From positions 1 to 56,346 of the forward strand of contig CAKTCN010000024.1 of the NCBI GenBank assembly GCA_934539295.1: a DNA stretch of 56,346 nucleotides. Direction: 5' to 3'. Source of the DNA: an uncultured Allosphingosinicella sp. Its GTDB lineage: Bacteria > Pseudomonadota > Alphaproteobacteria > Sphingomonadales > Sphingomonadaceae. Position numbers and translations under genes: made by a program. This document shows, piece after piece, positions 27,491 through 36,102 of this stretch (its first letter is position 1; the number at the start of each line of letters is the position of its first letter). Under the pieces are notes generated by a model that saw nothing but the letters and a program-made list of their open reading frames with translations, had not been told where the DNA came from and made no database searches.

Positions 27491-29791
27491 TCAGTAACGC
27501 GCCGTCAGGCGCAGGGTGAAGGTCCGCGGCGCGCCGTAATAGACGGTGCGGATATTGCCCACGCTCGAAAATTCCTGCCCGTCGGTCTTGTACACCTTGT
27601 CCGACAGGTTCTGCCCGTAGAGGCCGATGCTGTATTTGCGGCCTTCGCTCTCCCACACGACGCGCGCATCGTGCATCCAATAGCCTTCCTGGAACAAGCC
27701 CTCGATGCGCGTCGCCGAATTGGTGAGCGTGTTGTCGACCGCCAGCGCGGTTTCCGAACGATAACGGGTCTGGCCGCCGATGATCAGCCCGCCGTTGCCG
27801 AGATCGACCTGATATTGCGCGCCGAAGCGCATGGTCCATTCGGGCGCGAAGGCCGGGCGCTGGAAGGCACGGCTGCCGCCCATCGCGGTGAAGCGGGTGT
27901 CGTCGAACTCCCTGTATTCGGCGTCGAGATAACCGATCTGCGCGTCGAGCAGCAGATTGTCGACTGGCGTGACATTCGCTTCCAGCTCGGCGCCGCGGAT
28001 GCGCAGCTTGCCGGCATTGATGACGCTCAGCACCGCCGTCGGCACACCATTGATCTCGTCCAGGCCGGACACGCGCGCCTGGAAATCCTTATAATCGTTG
28101 CTGAACGCGGCAAGGCTCAGGCGGACAGTGCGGTTGACGTTGGTCTTGAGACCGACCTCGAAGCTGTCGACCTTTTCCGGCTCGTAGGCGGTGGACTCAC
28201 TGGCGCTGTTGGCACGGCCGTTGAAGCCGCCCGACTTGAAGCCCTTGGCATAGCGCGCATAGGCCATCGTGCTGGGGGTGAACTGATAGTCCAGCGAGAC
28301 CATCGGCGACACGTCCTCCCATACGCCCTCGTCCGGCGAGAAGACGTAGGTCGTGTTGAGCGCCGGGAAGTTCGAAAGCACGGTGGTGGTGCGGTAATAG
28401 TCCTTTTCCTCGCGCGTGTAGCGCAGGCCACCCGACACGCGCAGCCCCGCGATCACCTCGGCACTGGCATTGGCATAAGCCGCCAGGCTGGTCGTCTCGA
28501 GATCGTCGTCGATCGTCCGGAAGAAGGTCAGCCGGCCGAGCGGCGGCAGGCTGCCGAGCACGTCGTCACCATAGGCCTCCTGGTGCGAGGTGATGTTTTC
28601 CTTGAGATAATAGAGGCCGGCCACGCCCTGGAACATGCCGCCATCGTCATAAGCGAGCTGGAATTCCTGGCTGGTCTGGTTCTGGTCGACATTGACCTGG
28701 ACGTCCCCGACCTGAAGCTGGGTCGCGTCGATGTCGATATAGTCGCGCGTGACGAGGTTGCGGTAGGCGCTGATCGACTTGAAGGTCAGTGCGTCGGTCA
28801 GGTCCCAGGTGGCGATGCCGGACACGCCCCAGTGCCTGAGCTTGGTCTCGTTGGGCAGTTGCGGCGAGGTGCGGCCGGTGAAATCATATTCGTCCGGGCT
28901 CTGCTCCAGCGGCAGCGACACCGCGCCGGTCAACAGATAGCGCAATTCGTTCAGCGGCTGGCCGACGCTCAACGCCGCATCGTCGCGAGAGTAATCGGCG
29001 GTGACATCGAAGCGGAAACGCTCGCTGGGCGTGAAGGCCAACGCGGCGCGGGTCGCGATCGTGTCGCGGTCATTATATTCGCGGTCGAGCACCCGGTCCT
29101 CGACATAGCCGTCACGCTTCGCGCGCAGCACGGCAAAGCCTGCAGCCACAGTCTCGGACAGCGGTCCCGACGCGGCGCCCTTCAGCTCGAACTGGTCGTA
29201 TGAGCCGTAGGCGAGTTCGGCATTGGCGCGGAAATCCTGGTCGGGCTTGCGCGTGACCACCTTGAACGCGCCGCCGATCGTGTTCTTGCCGTAGAGCGTG
29301 CCCTGCGGCCCGCGCAGCACCTCGATCCGCTCGAGGTCGAGCAGGTCAATCTGGGTGCCGCGGATGCGGCTGTAATAAACGTCGTCGACATAGAAGCCGA
29401 CCGCGGGATCGAAGGTCTGCAGCGCGTCAGGCTGGCCGATGCCGCGAATATAGATGTTGGTCGCATTGGACGAACCGCGGCCCTGAACGATGTTGAGGTT
29501 CGGCACCGCGCCCTGAAGCCCCGTCGAGTCCGTTGCCTGAAGCCGCTCAAGCGCGCGCTCGTTGAAGGCAGAAACCGATGCCGGGACACGCTGCAACGAT
29601 TCCTCGACGCGTCGGGCGGTGACGACGATCTCCTCGCCATCGGCGTAAGGATCGACCACGTCGGATTGCGCCGCCTGCGCCTCCAGTGCGCTCTGCGCAG
29701 CATCCTGCGCGTATAGCGGGCCTGCCCCGGCGATGGCGGTAAACGCCGCGCCGATCCGCAAGGCCGTCTTTGCTGACATGCGTGCCATCAT
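27491..29791 (-). CDS. TonB-dependent outer-membrane receptor
   Basis: 766 residues. A signal peptide (MMARMSAKTALRIGAAFTAIAGAG…) and a TonB box-like EEIVVTARRVEESLQ precede the plug domain (…NIYIRGIGQPD…ERIEVLRGPQGTLYGKNTIGGAFKVVTRKP…), then the 22-strand barrel ends with the aromatic C-terminus LTARY. It energises uptake of large or scarce substrates across the outer membrane through TonB-ExbBD. Its ATG overlaps the upstream hydrolase stop (ATGA at 29788-29791) and AGGAGAG lies just before. The barrel type resembles receptors for plant- or xenobiotic-derived compounds rather than siderophores, but this is uncertain. Confidence 0.95.
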   Translation of the reverse strand: MMARMSAKTALRIGAAFTAIAGAGPLYAQDAAQSALEAQAAQSDVVDPYADGEEIVVTARRVEESLQRVPASVSAFNERALERLQATDSTGLQGAVPNLNIVQGRGSSNATNIYIRGIGQPDALQTFDPAVGFYVDDVYYSRIRGTQIDLLDLERIEVLRGPQGTLYGKNTIGGAFKVVTRKPDQDFRANAELAYGSYDQFELKGAASGPLSETVAAGFAVLRAKRDGYVEDRVLDREYNDRDTIATRAALAFTPSERFRFDVTADYSRDDAALSVGQPLNELRYLLTGAVSLPLEQSPDEYDFTGRTSPQLPNETKLRHWGVSGIATWDLTDALTFKSISAYRNLVTRDYIDIDATQLQVGDVQVNVDQNQTSQEFQLAYDDGGMFQGVAGLYYLKENITSHQEAYGDDVLGSLPPLGRLTFFRTIDDDLETTSLAAYANASAEVIAGLRVSGGLRYTREEKDYYRTTTVLSNFPALNTTYVFSPDEGVWEDVSPMVSLDYQFTPSTMAYARYAKGFKSGGFNGRANSASESTAYEPEKVDSFEVGLKTNVNRTVRLSLAAFSNDYKDFQARVSGLDEINGVPTAVLSVINAGKLRIRGAELEANVTPVDNLLLDAQIGYLDAEYREFDDTRFTAMGGSRAFQRPAFAPEWTMRFGAQYQVDLGNGGLIIGGQTRYRSETALAVDNTLTNSATRIEGLFQEGYWMHDARVVWESEGRKYSIGLYGQNLSDKVYKTDGQEFSSVGNIRTVYYGAPRTFTLRLTARY

Positions 29792-30633
29792 CTCTCTCCT
29801 GTTTCGATCTTCTTGTTTGTCTTGAAAGGCGTCAGTCCGGCCTCGAACTGATGGACGAGTGCGTTGAAGGCGTCGGGCGCCTCCAGGTGCGGGCTGTGAC
29901 CGCATTCGGGGAACTCCACCGCGTGCGCGTCGGGCATCGCATTGACCAGGTAGCGCGCCGTGTCGGGGCCATAGAGATGGCTCTGCCCGCCATGGACGAT
30001 GATCGCCGGCTGACCGATGCTGCAAAGTTGCGGCCGCAGGTCCTGTTCGGCCAGCGAGGTCCAGAGCATGGCCATGGATGCGGCATCGTTGCCGGCGAAC
30101 TCTTCCCCTGCCCATCCCTTGAGATGCTGGGCACCGGCAAAGTCGGGTGCAAAAATCGCTTCCCCGGCCATTCGCGCAAAGGCCGGATAATCGTCCTGAA
30201 TGGCGCGGAGCCGATCGTCGCACCGTTCGCGCGTAAGCCCAAGCGCCCAACCGGGACCGTTCATCACGCGGGGCGTCATGTCGATCACCACCGCGCCGTC
30301 GAAGCGCTGCGACGCGGGACCGGTGAGCACGTGCCAGAGCACCGTCGCGCCCAGCGACCAGCCGATCACTATCGCCTGGCGCAGGTCGAGAGCATCGCTC
30401 AGCTCGGTTACGTCACGCGCCAGCCGCTCGACCGTCACGTTCCGCCGCTCGCGGCGCGCTTCGCCATGCCCGCGAAAGTCGACGGCGATCAATCGGTGAC
30501 TGTCTGCAAGGGGCAGCTGCCCGGAAAAGAAGCCGCCATGCGCCATCAGCCCGTGCAGCAGCACGATCGGACGCCCGCTTCCCATCTGGCGGTAGCGGAT
30601 CGTGCCTCCATCGGTGGCGACCAGTGTTTCCAA
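29788..30633 (-). CDS. Alpha/beta hydrolase
   Basis: 281 residues if it starts at the TTG at 30633, which I prefer because GGGAGGAG lies 5-6 bp upstream; an ATG at 30657 would add eight residues without an SD. The fold is clear: oxyanion motif IVLLHGLMAHGG, nucleophile elbow IGWSLGAT and the terminal histidine in PECGHSPHLEAP. No signal peptide, so cytoplasmic. It is the first gene of the receptor operon and overlaps the receptor start by 4 bp. Likely an ester or C-C bond hydrolase for the imported compound. Confidence 0.9.
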   Translation of the reverse strand: METLVATDGGTIRYRQMGSGRPIVLLHGLMAHGGFFSGQLPLADSHRLIAVDFRGHGEARRERRNVTVERLARDVTELSDALDLRQAIVIGWSLGATVLWHVLTGPASQRFDGAVVIDMTPRVMNGPGWALGLTRERCDDRLRAIQDDYPAFARMAGEAIFAPDFAGAQHLKGWAGEEFAGNDAASMAMLWTSLAEQDLRPQLCSIGQPAIIVHGGQSHLYGPDTARYLVNAMPDAHAVEFPECGHSPHLEAPDAFNALVHQFEAGLTPFKTNKKIETGER

Positions 30634-30692
30634 GCCTGCTCCTCCCGGCTGCCGCATGTTCCTGCGATCAGCCACGAGCATCTGTATTGAAA

Positions 30693-30710
30693 GTTGAACC
30701 ACCATTCAAC
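30693..30710. promoter_or_regulatory. Candidate TetR operator GTTGAA-N6-TTCAAC
   Basis: GTTGAA (30693-30698) and TTCAAC (30705-30710) form a perfect dyad in the 135-bp gap between the hydrolase-receptor operon (-) and the TetR gene (+). Its place and symmetry suit a TetR-type repressor acting on both promoters. Confidence 0.5.
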
Positions 30711-30768
30711 ACAAGCTTTCGGTTGCATCTTCGCCAGGCCGCAAGCAACCTGACCGGGGAGGACAAGG

Positions 30769-31359
30769 ATGTCGGATCGCGAGCCGCGTACCGAGCGAGG
30801 GCGGCAGACATTGACGAAGCTGCTCGACGCCGCCGCCAAGGAGTTTGGCGAGCGCGGCTATCATGACGCGGCGATCACCGGCATAACCCAGCGCGCCGGC
30901 GTCGCGCTCGGCAGCTTCTACACCTATTTCCAGAGCAAGGAGGAGCTTTACCGCGAGCTTGTCCGAACGCTCAGCCGCAACACGCGCCACCATGTCGCGG
31001 AGGCGGTAAAGGACGCGCCCGACCGGATCGAGGCGGAACGCGCAGGTCTCAGGGCGTTCATCGAATTCGTGCGCGAACATCGCGAACTCTATCGCATCAT
31101 CGAGGAAGCGCAGTTCGTGGCCGAGGATGTCTACCGCGAACATTATCAAAGCTTTGCGGAGGGTTACCGCCGCGGCCTCTCGGCAGCTGCCGAGCGGGGC
31201 GAGATTGCACCGGGCGATGCCGACGCACGCGGCTGGGCATTGATCGGGATGAGCGTCTTCCTCGGCATGCGCTACGCATTGTGGAGCGACGACATGACGC
31301 CGCAGGAGGTGGCCGACGCGGCGATCGGCCTTGTCGGCGAAGGCCTGCGCCCGCGATGA
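30769..31359 (+). CDS. TetR/AcrR-family transcriptional regulator
   Basis: 196 residues. HTH: RQTLTKLLDAAAKEFGERGYHDAAITGITQRAGVALGSFYTYFQSKEELYRELV, a textbook TetR N-terminus. The C-terminal part resembles the AcrR-like ligand domain found beside acyl-CoA genes. The gene overlaps the acyl-CoA ligase ATG by 4 bp (ATGA at 31356-31359) and diverges from the hydrolase-receptor operon, so it most likely controls both sides of the cluster, possibly responding to an acyl-CoA or the substrate. Confidence 0.93.
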   Translation: MSDREPRTERGRQTLTKLLDAAAKEFGERGYHDAAITGITQRAGVALGSFYTYFQSKEELYRELVRTLSRNTRHHVAEAVKDAPDRIEAERAGLRAFIEFVREHRELYRIIEEAQFVAEDVYREHYQSFAEGYRRGLSAAAERGEIAPGDADARGWALIGMSVFLGMRYALWSDDMTPQEVADAAIGLVGEGLRPR

Positions 31360-32837
31360 GCCTCGCGCAGGAAGTACCCGACTTCCTGGCCGTGCAAGCC
31401 GCCTTGCGCCCAGCGGACATCGCCATGGAGGTGGTGCGGGAGGGCCGGCAGATCTCCTACGCGCAATTGTCGCGGCGGGCCGATGCCGCCGCACACCTGC
31501 TACGCCGACACGGCATCGATGATGGGCAGCGCGTCGCCGTCCTGTGTCGCAATCGCCCTGAATTCTTCGAATTGCTGTTCGCCTGTGCGCGTGCCGGCGC
31601 CATACTGGTGCCGCTCAACTGGCGCATGACGCCGGGCGAACTGGATCAGGTGCTCGCCGACTGCACACCCGCCCTGCTGATCTGCGGCAGCGAGGATGAG
31701 GCGTTGGTTCGGGCGCTCGCCTCCTCCCCGTCCGTCCTGTTCCTGGACAGGGACTATGAGGCCGGGCTCGAGAGCGGGCCGGCGGCACCGCTGCGCCGCA
31801 GCCACATGGCGGGTGACATATGGTACCTGATGTACACGTCCGGCACGACCGGGGTGCCGAAGGGCGTCATCTACACGTTCGGCATGGCGCTCGCCAATTA
31901 CGTGAACCTCGCCAATGCGGTGGGGCTCACCTCGGCGGACGTCACGCTGAACTACCTGCCGCTGTTCCACACTGCCGGCATCAATCTCCACACGCTTCCG
32001 ACGCTGATCGCCGGCGGTTCGGTGCTCGTCCTCGACCGGTTCGATCCGGAACAGGTGGTGCAACTGCTGGAATCCGAAAGGATCAGCGCCTTCTTCGGCG
32101 TGCCGACCATATACAAGGACCTGCTCGATCACCCACGTTTCGCGGCTGCGCCTCTGGATCGGGTCCGCCACTGGACAAGTGGCGGCGCCCCGTTGCCGGC
32201 TCGGATATCCGAACGGTTCCGCATGCTTGGCCTGCGCCTGTGCAATGGCATGGGCATGACGGAGACCGGCCCGATCGCCTTTCTTCAGCAGCCCGCAAAT
32301 GCCTGGGAACAGATGGGATCTGTCGGCAAGCCGCAATTGCTGTGCCAGGTGCGGATCGTCGACACCCACGGGCGCGAAGCCGAAGTCGGGGAGATTGGCG
32401 AGATCATGTTTGCCGGGCCGAACGTCACCCCCGGCTACTGGAACCGGCCGCCGATCGCCGGCTGGCTCGCATCCGGGGATGCCGGCTATCGCGATGCCGA
32501 CGGCTTCTTCCACGTCGCCGGCCGCCGGAGCGACATGTTCGTGTCCGGCGGCGAGAATGTTTGGCTGCATGAAGTGGAGTCGGTCCTGGCCGATCATCCT
32601 GACGTGGACGAAGCCATCGTCACACCCCGTGCGGACCCGCGTTGGGGCGAGGTCGGCCATGCCCTTCTCAAGGCCTCGCGCGCTGGAACCCTGAACCTGC
32701 GGGACGTGCAGGCATTCTGCCAGGGGAAGCTCGCTGCCTACAAGATTCCCAAGACATTCGAGCAGGTGGACGAACTTCCGCGCACGGCATCCGGCAAGCT
32801 CAAGCGACTTGCACGCATCGCAGAGGAAGCCGCCTAA
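31356..32837 (+). CDS. Acyl-CoA ligase (AMP-binding, class I adenylate-forming)
   Basis: 493 residues. Core motifs: A3/P-loop YTSGTTGVPKG near residue 160, GMGMTETGP (A5), SGGENVW in the hinge region and the C-terminal lysine loop TASGKLKR. It activates a carboxylic acid to an acyl-AMP and then the CoA thioester. No phosphopantetheine domain follows, so it is a ligase rather than an NRPS part. Translationally coupled to TetR, it would take the acid released by the cluster's hydrolases into CoA-dependent catabolism. The frame upstream to 31281 overlaps TetR and is not used. Confidence 0.93.
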   Translation: MSLAQEVPDFLAVQAALRPADIAMEVVREGRQISYAQLSRRADAAAHLLRRHGIDDGQRVAVLCRNRPEFFELLFACARAGAILVPLNWRMTPGELDQVLADCTPALLICGSEDEALVRALASSPSVLFLDRDYEAGLESGPAAPLRRSHMAGDIWYLMYTSGTTGVPKGVIYTFGMALANYVNLANAVGLTSADVTLNYLPLFHTAGINLHTLPTLIAGGSVLVLDRFDPEQVVQLLESERISAFFGVPTIYKDLLDHPRFAAAPLDRVRHWTSGGAPLPARISERFRMLGLRLCNGMGMTETGPIAFLQQPANAWEQMGSVGKPQLLCQVRIVDTHGREAEVGEIGEIMFAGPNVTPGYWNRPPIAGWLASGDAGYRDADGFFHVAGRRSDMFVSGGENVWLHEVESVLADHPDVDEAIVTPRADPRWGEVGHALLKASRAGTLNLRDVQAFCQGKLAAYKIPKTFEQVDELPRTASGKLKRLARIAEEAA

Positions 32838-32847
32838 CCGGAAAGCG

Positions 32848-33339
32848 TCAGAACACCGACCGCGTCACCGCCCCGGCCGCATGCGATAGGGCTATCGACG
32901 TTCCCGCGGCTATAGCCACGCCGTAGGGCACGGTCATGGCAGAGGTTCTGCCGATCCGCTGCATCAGCAGGACGACGGCACCCACGACCCCTCCCAATAT
33001 TGCCGTCCAGACGATCATCGCCAAGGCCTCGGCCGGCCGAAGCCACAGGGCAACGGCAATGGCGAGCTTCACGTCGCCGCCGGCAAGGAGGTTCCTGGCG
33101 AAAAGAAGAACGAGCGGGACCGCGATCGCCGCTGCGAGAAGAAGTTGGGAGGCGATGCGGATGACTGGGGTGTGCGACATGCCCACCCACCACAGGCAGG
33201 CACATGCTGCGATCGTCACGCAATATGCGTTTGGGATGCGCCTGCACCTTATGTCGGAGATGACGGCCAGCACCAGCAGGCCCAAGAGCAGGCACAGCGC
33301 AGCCAGTGCGATGACCGGGTGCGCGGCGTCTTCGGACAT
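32848..33339 (-). CDS. cpaA: Prepilin peptidase CpaA/TadV (A24 family)
   Basis: 163 residues, mostly hydrophobic, the short form used in Tad systems. Both active-site aspartates of the A24 family are present: AVISDIRCRRIPN near residue 29 and NLLAGGDVKLAIA near 89. It cleaves the leader of Flp prepilin, TadE and similar pseudopilins at the inner membrane. It is encoded immediately after tadE and flp. Confidence 0.93.
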   Translation of the reverse strand: MSEDAAHPVIALAALCLLLGLLVLAVISDIRCRRIPNAYCVTIAACACLWWVGMSHTPVIRIASQLLLAAAIAVPLVLLFARNLLAGGDVKLAIAVALWLRPAEALAMIVWTAILGGVVGAVVLLMQRIGRTSAMTVPYGVAIAAGTSIALSHAAGAVTRSVF

Positions 33340-33759
33340 TCAATAGCTGCCGTTCGAGACCACGGCCGAACCGGTGACGTTGCTCGAAGGCAAAGGCAGC
33401 AGCGCGCTATACTGCATGATCGGGCTGCTGGAGATGTCGTAGGTCACGGTGACGCGAAAGCCGCTGGTTCCCATGGCCGCGCTCGACACGACGGGGGTCG
33501 CCCCCTTCATCAGCCATCCATAATTCTGGATCACCGCATCGGCCTGCTGCTTGGCAAGCGCACTCCGCTCGGCGGTGTTGAGGCCCGCCATGGCCGCTCG
33601 CGCACCTTCCGACGCCGCCTGCCGAACGCCCAGAAGAGCGGTGAAATAAAGCGAATAGATCAGCACGCCGAAGACAAGCATCAGCAGCGCTGGAGCCAGG
33701 AGGGCGAACTCCAGCGCTGCAATGCCCCTGTCGCAGCGGGCAATCTTGCGACCGATCAT
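33340..33759 (-). CDS. tadE: TadE-like minor pilin
   Basis: 139 residues from the ATG at 33759. The N-terminus has a prepilin-like basic leader and hydrophobic helix with conserved glutamate (RCDRGIAALEFALLAPALLMLVFGV…), where E after G-I-A-A-L sits at the +5 position for CpaA cleavage. The rest is a short globular periplasmic domain. TadE proteins are pseudopilins needed for Flp fibre assembly. The longer frame to 33873 extends into the flp gene and has no SD. Confidence 0.88.
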   Translation of the reverse strand: MIGRKIARCDRGIAALEFALLAPALLMLVFGVLIYSLYFTALLGVRQAASEGARAAMAGLNTAERSALAKQQADAVIQNYGWLMKGATPVVSSAAMGTSGFRVTVTYDISSSPIMQYSALLPLPSSNVTGSAVVSNGSY

Positions 33760-33820
33760 AGGCGACGTGATGGTCGCCGCATGCAACCGTCCACAGCTGC
33801 TGCGGCAATGACCTGATGAC

Positions 33821-33988
33821 TTAGTCGATGAGGCCCTGGAATGCGGTGCTGAGCTCACCGGTGAACAAGCCAACCATCGTGGTGAGAGCGGCTACGATAA
33901 GTCCGCCGAGAACCGCATACTCCACCGAAGTAAGTCCTCGGTCATCGAGCTTAAGACGATCGATAGTAGCAGTCATGATCTTCAGCAT
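33821..33988 (-). CDS. flp: Flp-family major pilin
   Basis: 55 residues, the expected size. The class IVb prepilin site is DRGLTSVEYAVLGGLIVAAL: cleavage after Gly gives a mature pilin starting LTSVEYA with the invariant Glu-Tyr (Flp motif). The start at 33988 is used; MTATID four codons later is an alternative. It is the only flp in the window and is separated from the tad operon by a 314-bp regulatory-looking gap, as is common for the highly expressed pilin. Confidence 0.92.
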   Translation of the reverse strand: MLKIMTATIDRLKLDDRGLTSVEYAVLGGLIVAALTTMVGLFTGELSTAFQGLID

Positions 33989-34302
33989 AAAAACCCCATT
34001 ACCCCACGAATTGACCCGGTTGCCAGGAACGTGGCCGCGAGGGCCTTCAGGCATGACGCCTAGTAATCCGTGCCCTAAGTTCCTGACATTGCACATGATA
34101 ATGGAGTAACAACCCAGATCAAGCATTTCCGGATCCTACAGTATTTATCGAAAGCAACAGCGTGTTCGACGATCACACTCGGGACTGCCGTTGCAGATCT
34201 ACGGTAGTAATACTGTAGAACCAGAGGACTAAGCCGCAATTCCTCGGATTTACCGAGCCTGTCGCCTGAACGAGGCATCGAATCAGACGGGCTTCCTTGG
34301 TG
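33989..34302. other. 314-bp AT-richer region upstream of flp
   Basis: No coding sequence is supported. It is clearly lower in GC than its surroundings and contains CTACAGTATT (34136-34145) and AATACTGTAG (34209-34218), exact inverted repeats 63 bp apart. It should contain the flp promoter reading leftward and perhaps the terminator of the tad operon, which ends at 34303. Confidence 0.6.
34136..34218. repeat. 10-bp perfect inverted repeat upstream of flp
   Basis: CTACAGTATT and AATACTGTAG flank a 63-bp segment about 150-230 bp upstream of the flp ATG. The AT-rich arms in a GC-rich genome make chance less likely. It could be a pair of operators for a looping regulator or a large stem. Confidence 0.5.
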
Positions 34303-36102
34303 CTAGACCAGGACGGGCACGCCACAGCGGACGCCCGTGACCAGCACCGCGGTCTGGCCGAGCTGAATGCCCGTGAGGCGAAGCACGCCGTCCAGCAGCG
34401 GATCCACGACAGCGCCGACCAGCCCCGTCACGGGCGGCCGGATCCTGCCGATCAGCGGCTCGAGGATCGAGGTGAGCGACAATCCCAGAACCTTCACCTG
34501 CAGATCGGACTGAAGCGCGGCGAGCAGGGAATCCAGCGCCTGGTCGACGCTGGATACATGGTTCACCGCAAGCGGCCTTGGCGCGACCAACGGCCGGTGC
34601 TGGCTTGCAACCGGATTGCCGATCGCCCCTGCACCCGACCGACCGTTCACCCCAAAGACGAGCGTCTGGCTGACGCTCTGGACCGAGTCGATCTTGGCCT
34701 TTCCTTCCAGTGAAATAAGGCCGAGGCCGAGCAGTTCGACGCTCGCGATCCTGGCATCCTTGATGTCGACAGCCCCGAACGGCTGGCTCATCGCGCCATT
34801 GTCCGACCCGATGTAGAGATGGACGAAGCCGGAAGTCGCGGCGACGGAGACCTGCGCGTTGGCGAACTGGTCATCGGTGGACGGGCAGGAAATGCCGGTC
34901 ACGGTCGCGTGCGATGGGCCGATATCGATCAGCAGCGGCACCGTGATGGCCCTGATGCGTGCAATCAGGAGGTTCAGGTCCCCGGCTCCGACGCTGAGCT
35001 TCAGGCGCAGGCGGGAGGAATATACCGTCGCCTCTCCCGCCGGGCCGAAGGCGAAACTGGCACCGGTGAGCGGATCGCTGGCAAGCCCCTCCAGTTTCAC
35101 CACGCCGCCTGTCACGACTGCGCCCGCCACGGGCGACAGGTCGATGTTGAACCCGTTGCGCCGCATCAGCGAGTAGAGGAACAGCTGGTATGCGTTCAAT
35201 CCGGCCCGCAGCGCCGGGGCCGCATTCGCCTCGCCCACGGGCATGTTCTTCCACACGCCGAGTGCGAATACGTTCCTGAGGGAAACTTTGCGGGTGCCCA
35301 GCCCCGCCACATTGGCGGCTGTGGTGAGCACGGCAGCGGTTGCCGCATTGTCCGTCGATGCCGCCGCGGCCAGCATCAGGTTGGATGCGCTCACCTCCGC
35401 GTCGGTCAGCTCGCCGTAGGTCGCGCCGCCTTTGCCTTCGAGCCGCGCGAGATTGTCGAAGAACAGGCCTGCGTCGACGCTACCCTGCTGAAGCGCGCGG
35501 ACGCTGTTGACGCTGAAGCCCGGATCGACGCCCAGCAGTCCGGCCAGCAGGGTGTCCAGCAATTGTTCGGCCCTGAGCAGGTCGTTGAGGAAGCCGAGAT
35601 CGAGCGTGTCGCTCGTCATCCCGACCCCTGCCTCGTCGACGCGCGCCGCCGTTGCCGTGGCTACCACGTCCGGGAACGGGTTGAGCGGGCCGAGGACTTG
35701 CGACAGGACCTGCCGGCCGGGCGCGGAGGCGGTGACGCGGATCGCGTTGATCCGCGCGCTGTTCGGGCGGCCCGGGCAGGCCGTGGTGCTTGGACGAAAT
35801 CGCTGGTCGCTGGCCAGGTCCCTGTCGGGGCAGTAGAGGCCGGTCTGCGTGCTGACCTGCGCCTGCGGATATCCGTTGGCGGCGAGATAGGTCTGCACCC
35901 GGCTTGTGTCGGCAAGGTTATTGGCCGCGGAAAGGGCAGCAGCCTCCGTTGCAAGCCTGAGAGCCCGCGTGTCGGCATAATAGAGGCCTATATCGACCGC
36001 CAGACCGACCGCGCCGATCAGCGATGCGCCGAGCACGGCCACCATGGGCGCCGCCACCCCGCGCCCATCGCGCCATAGCCGCCTCGCGGACCGCCAGATC
36101 AT
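34303..36102 (-). CDS. tadG: TadG-like pilus assembly protein
   Basis: 599 residues from the ATG at 36102, which overlaps the preceding stop by 4 bp. The N-terminus has the Tad/DUF2134-type transmembrane helix and conserved block (RGVAAPMVAVLGASLIGAVGLAVDIGLYYADTRALRLATEAAALSAA). The long periplasmic part shows no von Willebrand MIDAS pattern (DxSxS), unlike classical TadG. TadG-like proteins help anchor or assemble the Flp pilus in the envelope. The longer open frame to 36699 runs over tadD and is ignored. Confidence 0.85.
   Translation of the reverse strand: MIWRSARRLWRDGRGVAAPMVAVLGASLIGAVGLAVDIGLYYADTRALRLATEAAALSAANNLADTSRVQTYLAANGYPQAQVSTQTGLYCPDRDLASDQRFRPSTTACPGRPNSARINAIRVTASAPGRQVLSQVLGPLNPFPDVVATATAARVDEAGVGMTSDTLDLGFLNDLLRAEQLLDTLLAGLLGVDPGFSVNSVRALQQGSVDAGLFFDNLARLEGKGGATYGELTDAEVSASNLMLAAAASTDNAATAAVLTTAANVAGLGTRKVSLRNVFALGVWKNMPVGEANAAPALRAGLNAYQLFLYSLMRRNGFNIDLSPVAGAVVTGGVVKLEGLASDPLTGASFAFGPAGEATVYSSRLRLKLSVGAGDLNLLIARIRAITVPLLIDIGPSHATVTGISCPSTDDQFANAQVSVAATSGFVHLYIGSDNGAMSQPFGAVDIKDARIASVELLGLGLISLEGKAKIDSVQSVSQTLVFGVNGRSGAGAIGNPVASQHRPLVAPRPLAVNHVSSVDQALDSLLAALQSDLQVKVLGLSLTSILEPLIGRIRPPVTGLVGAVVDPLLDGVLRLTGIQLGQTAVLVTGVRCGVPVLV

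Noticed and set aside
27443..29203. A 586-codon plus-strand open frame opposite the TonB receptor
   Set aside because: Antisense artefact of GC-rich codons; the minus strand encodes a complete receptor with plug motifs and signal peptide.
34819..36078. A 419-codon plus-strand open frame opposite tadG
   Set aside because: The Arg/Gly/Gln-rich translation is typical of antisense frames; the tad genes overlap in operon fashion on the other strand.
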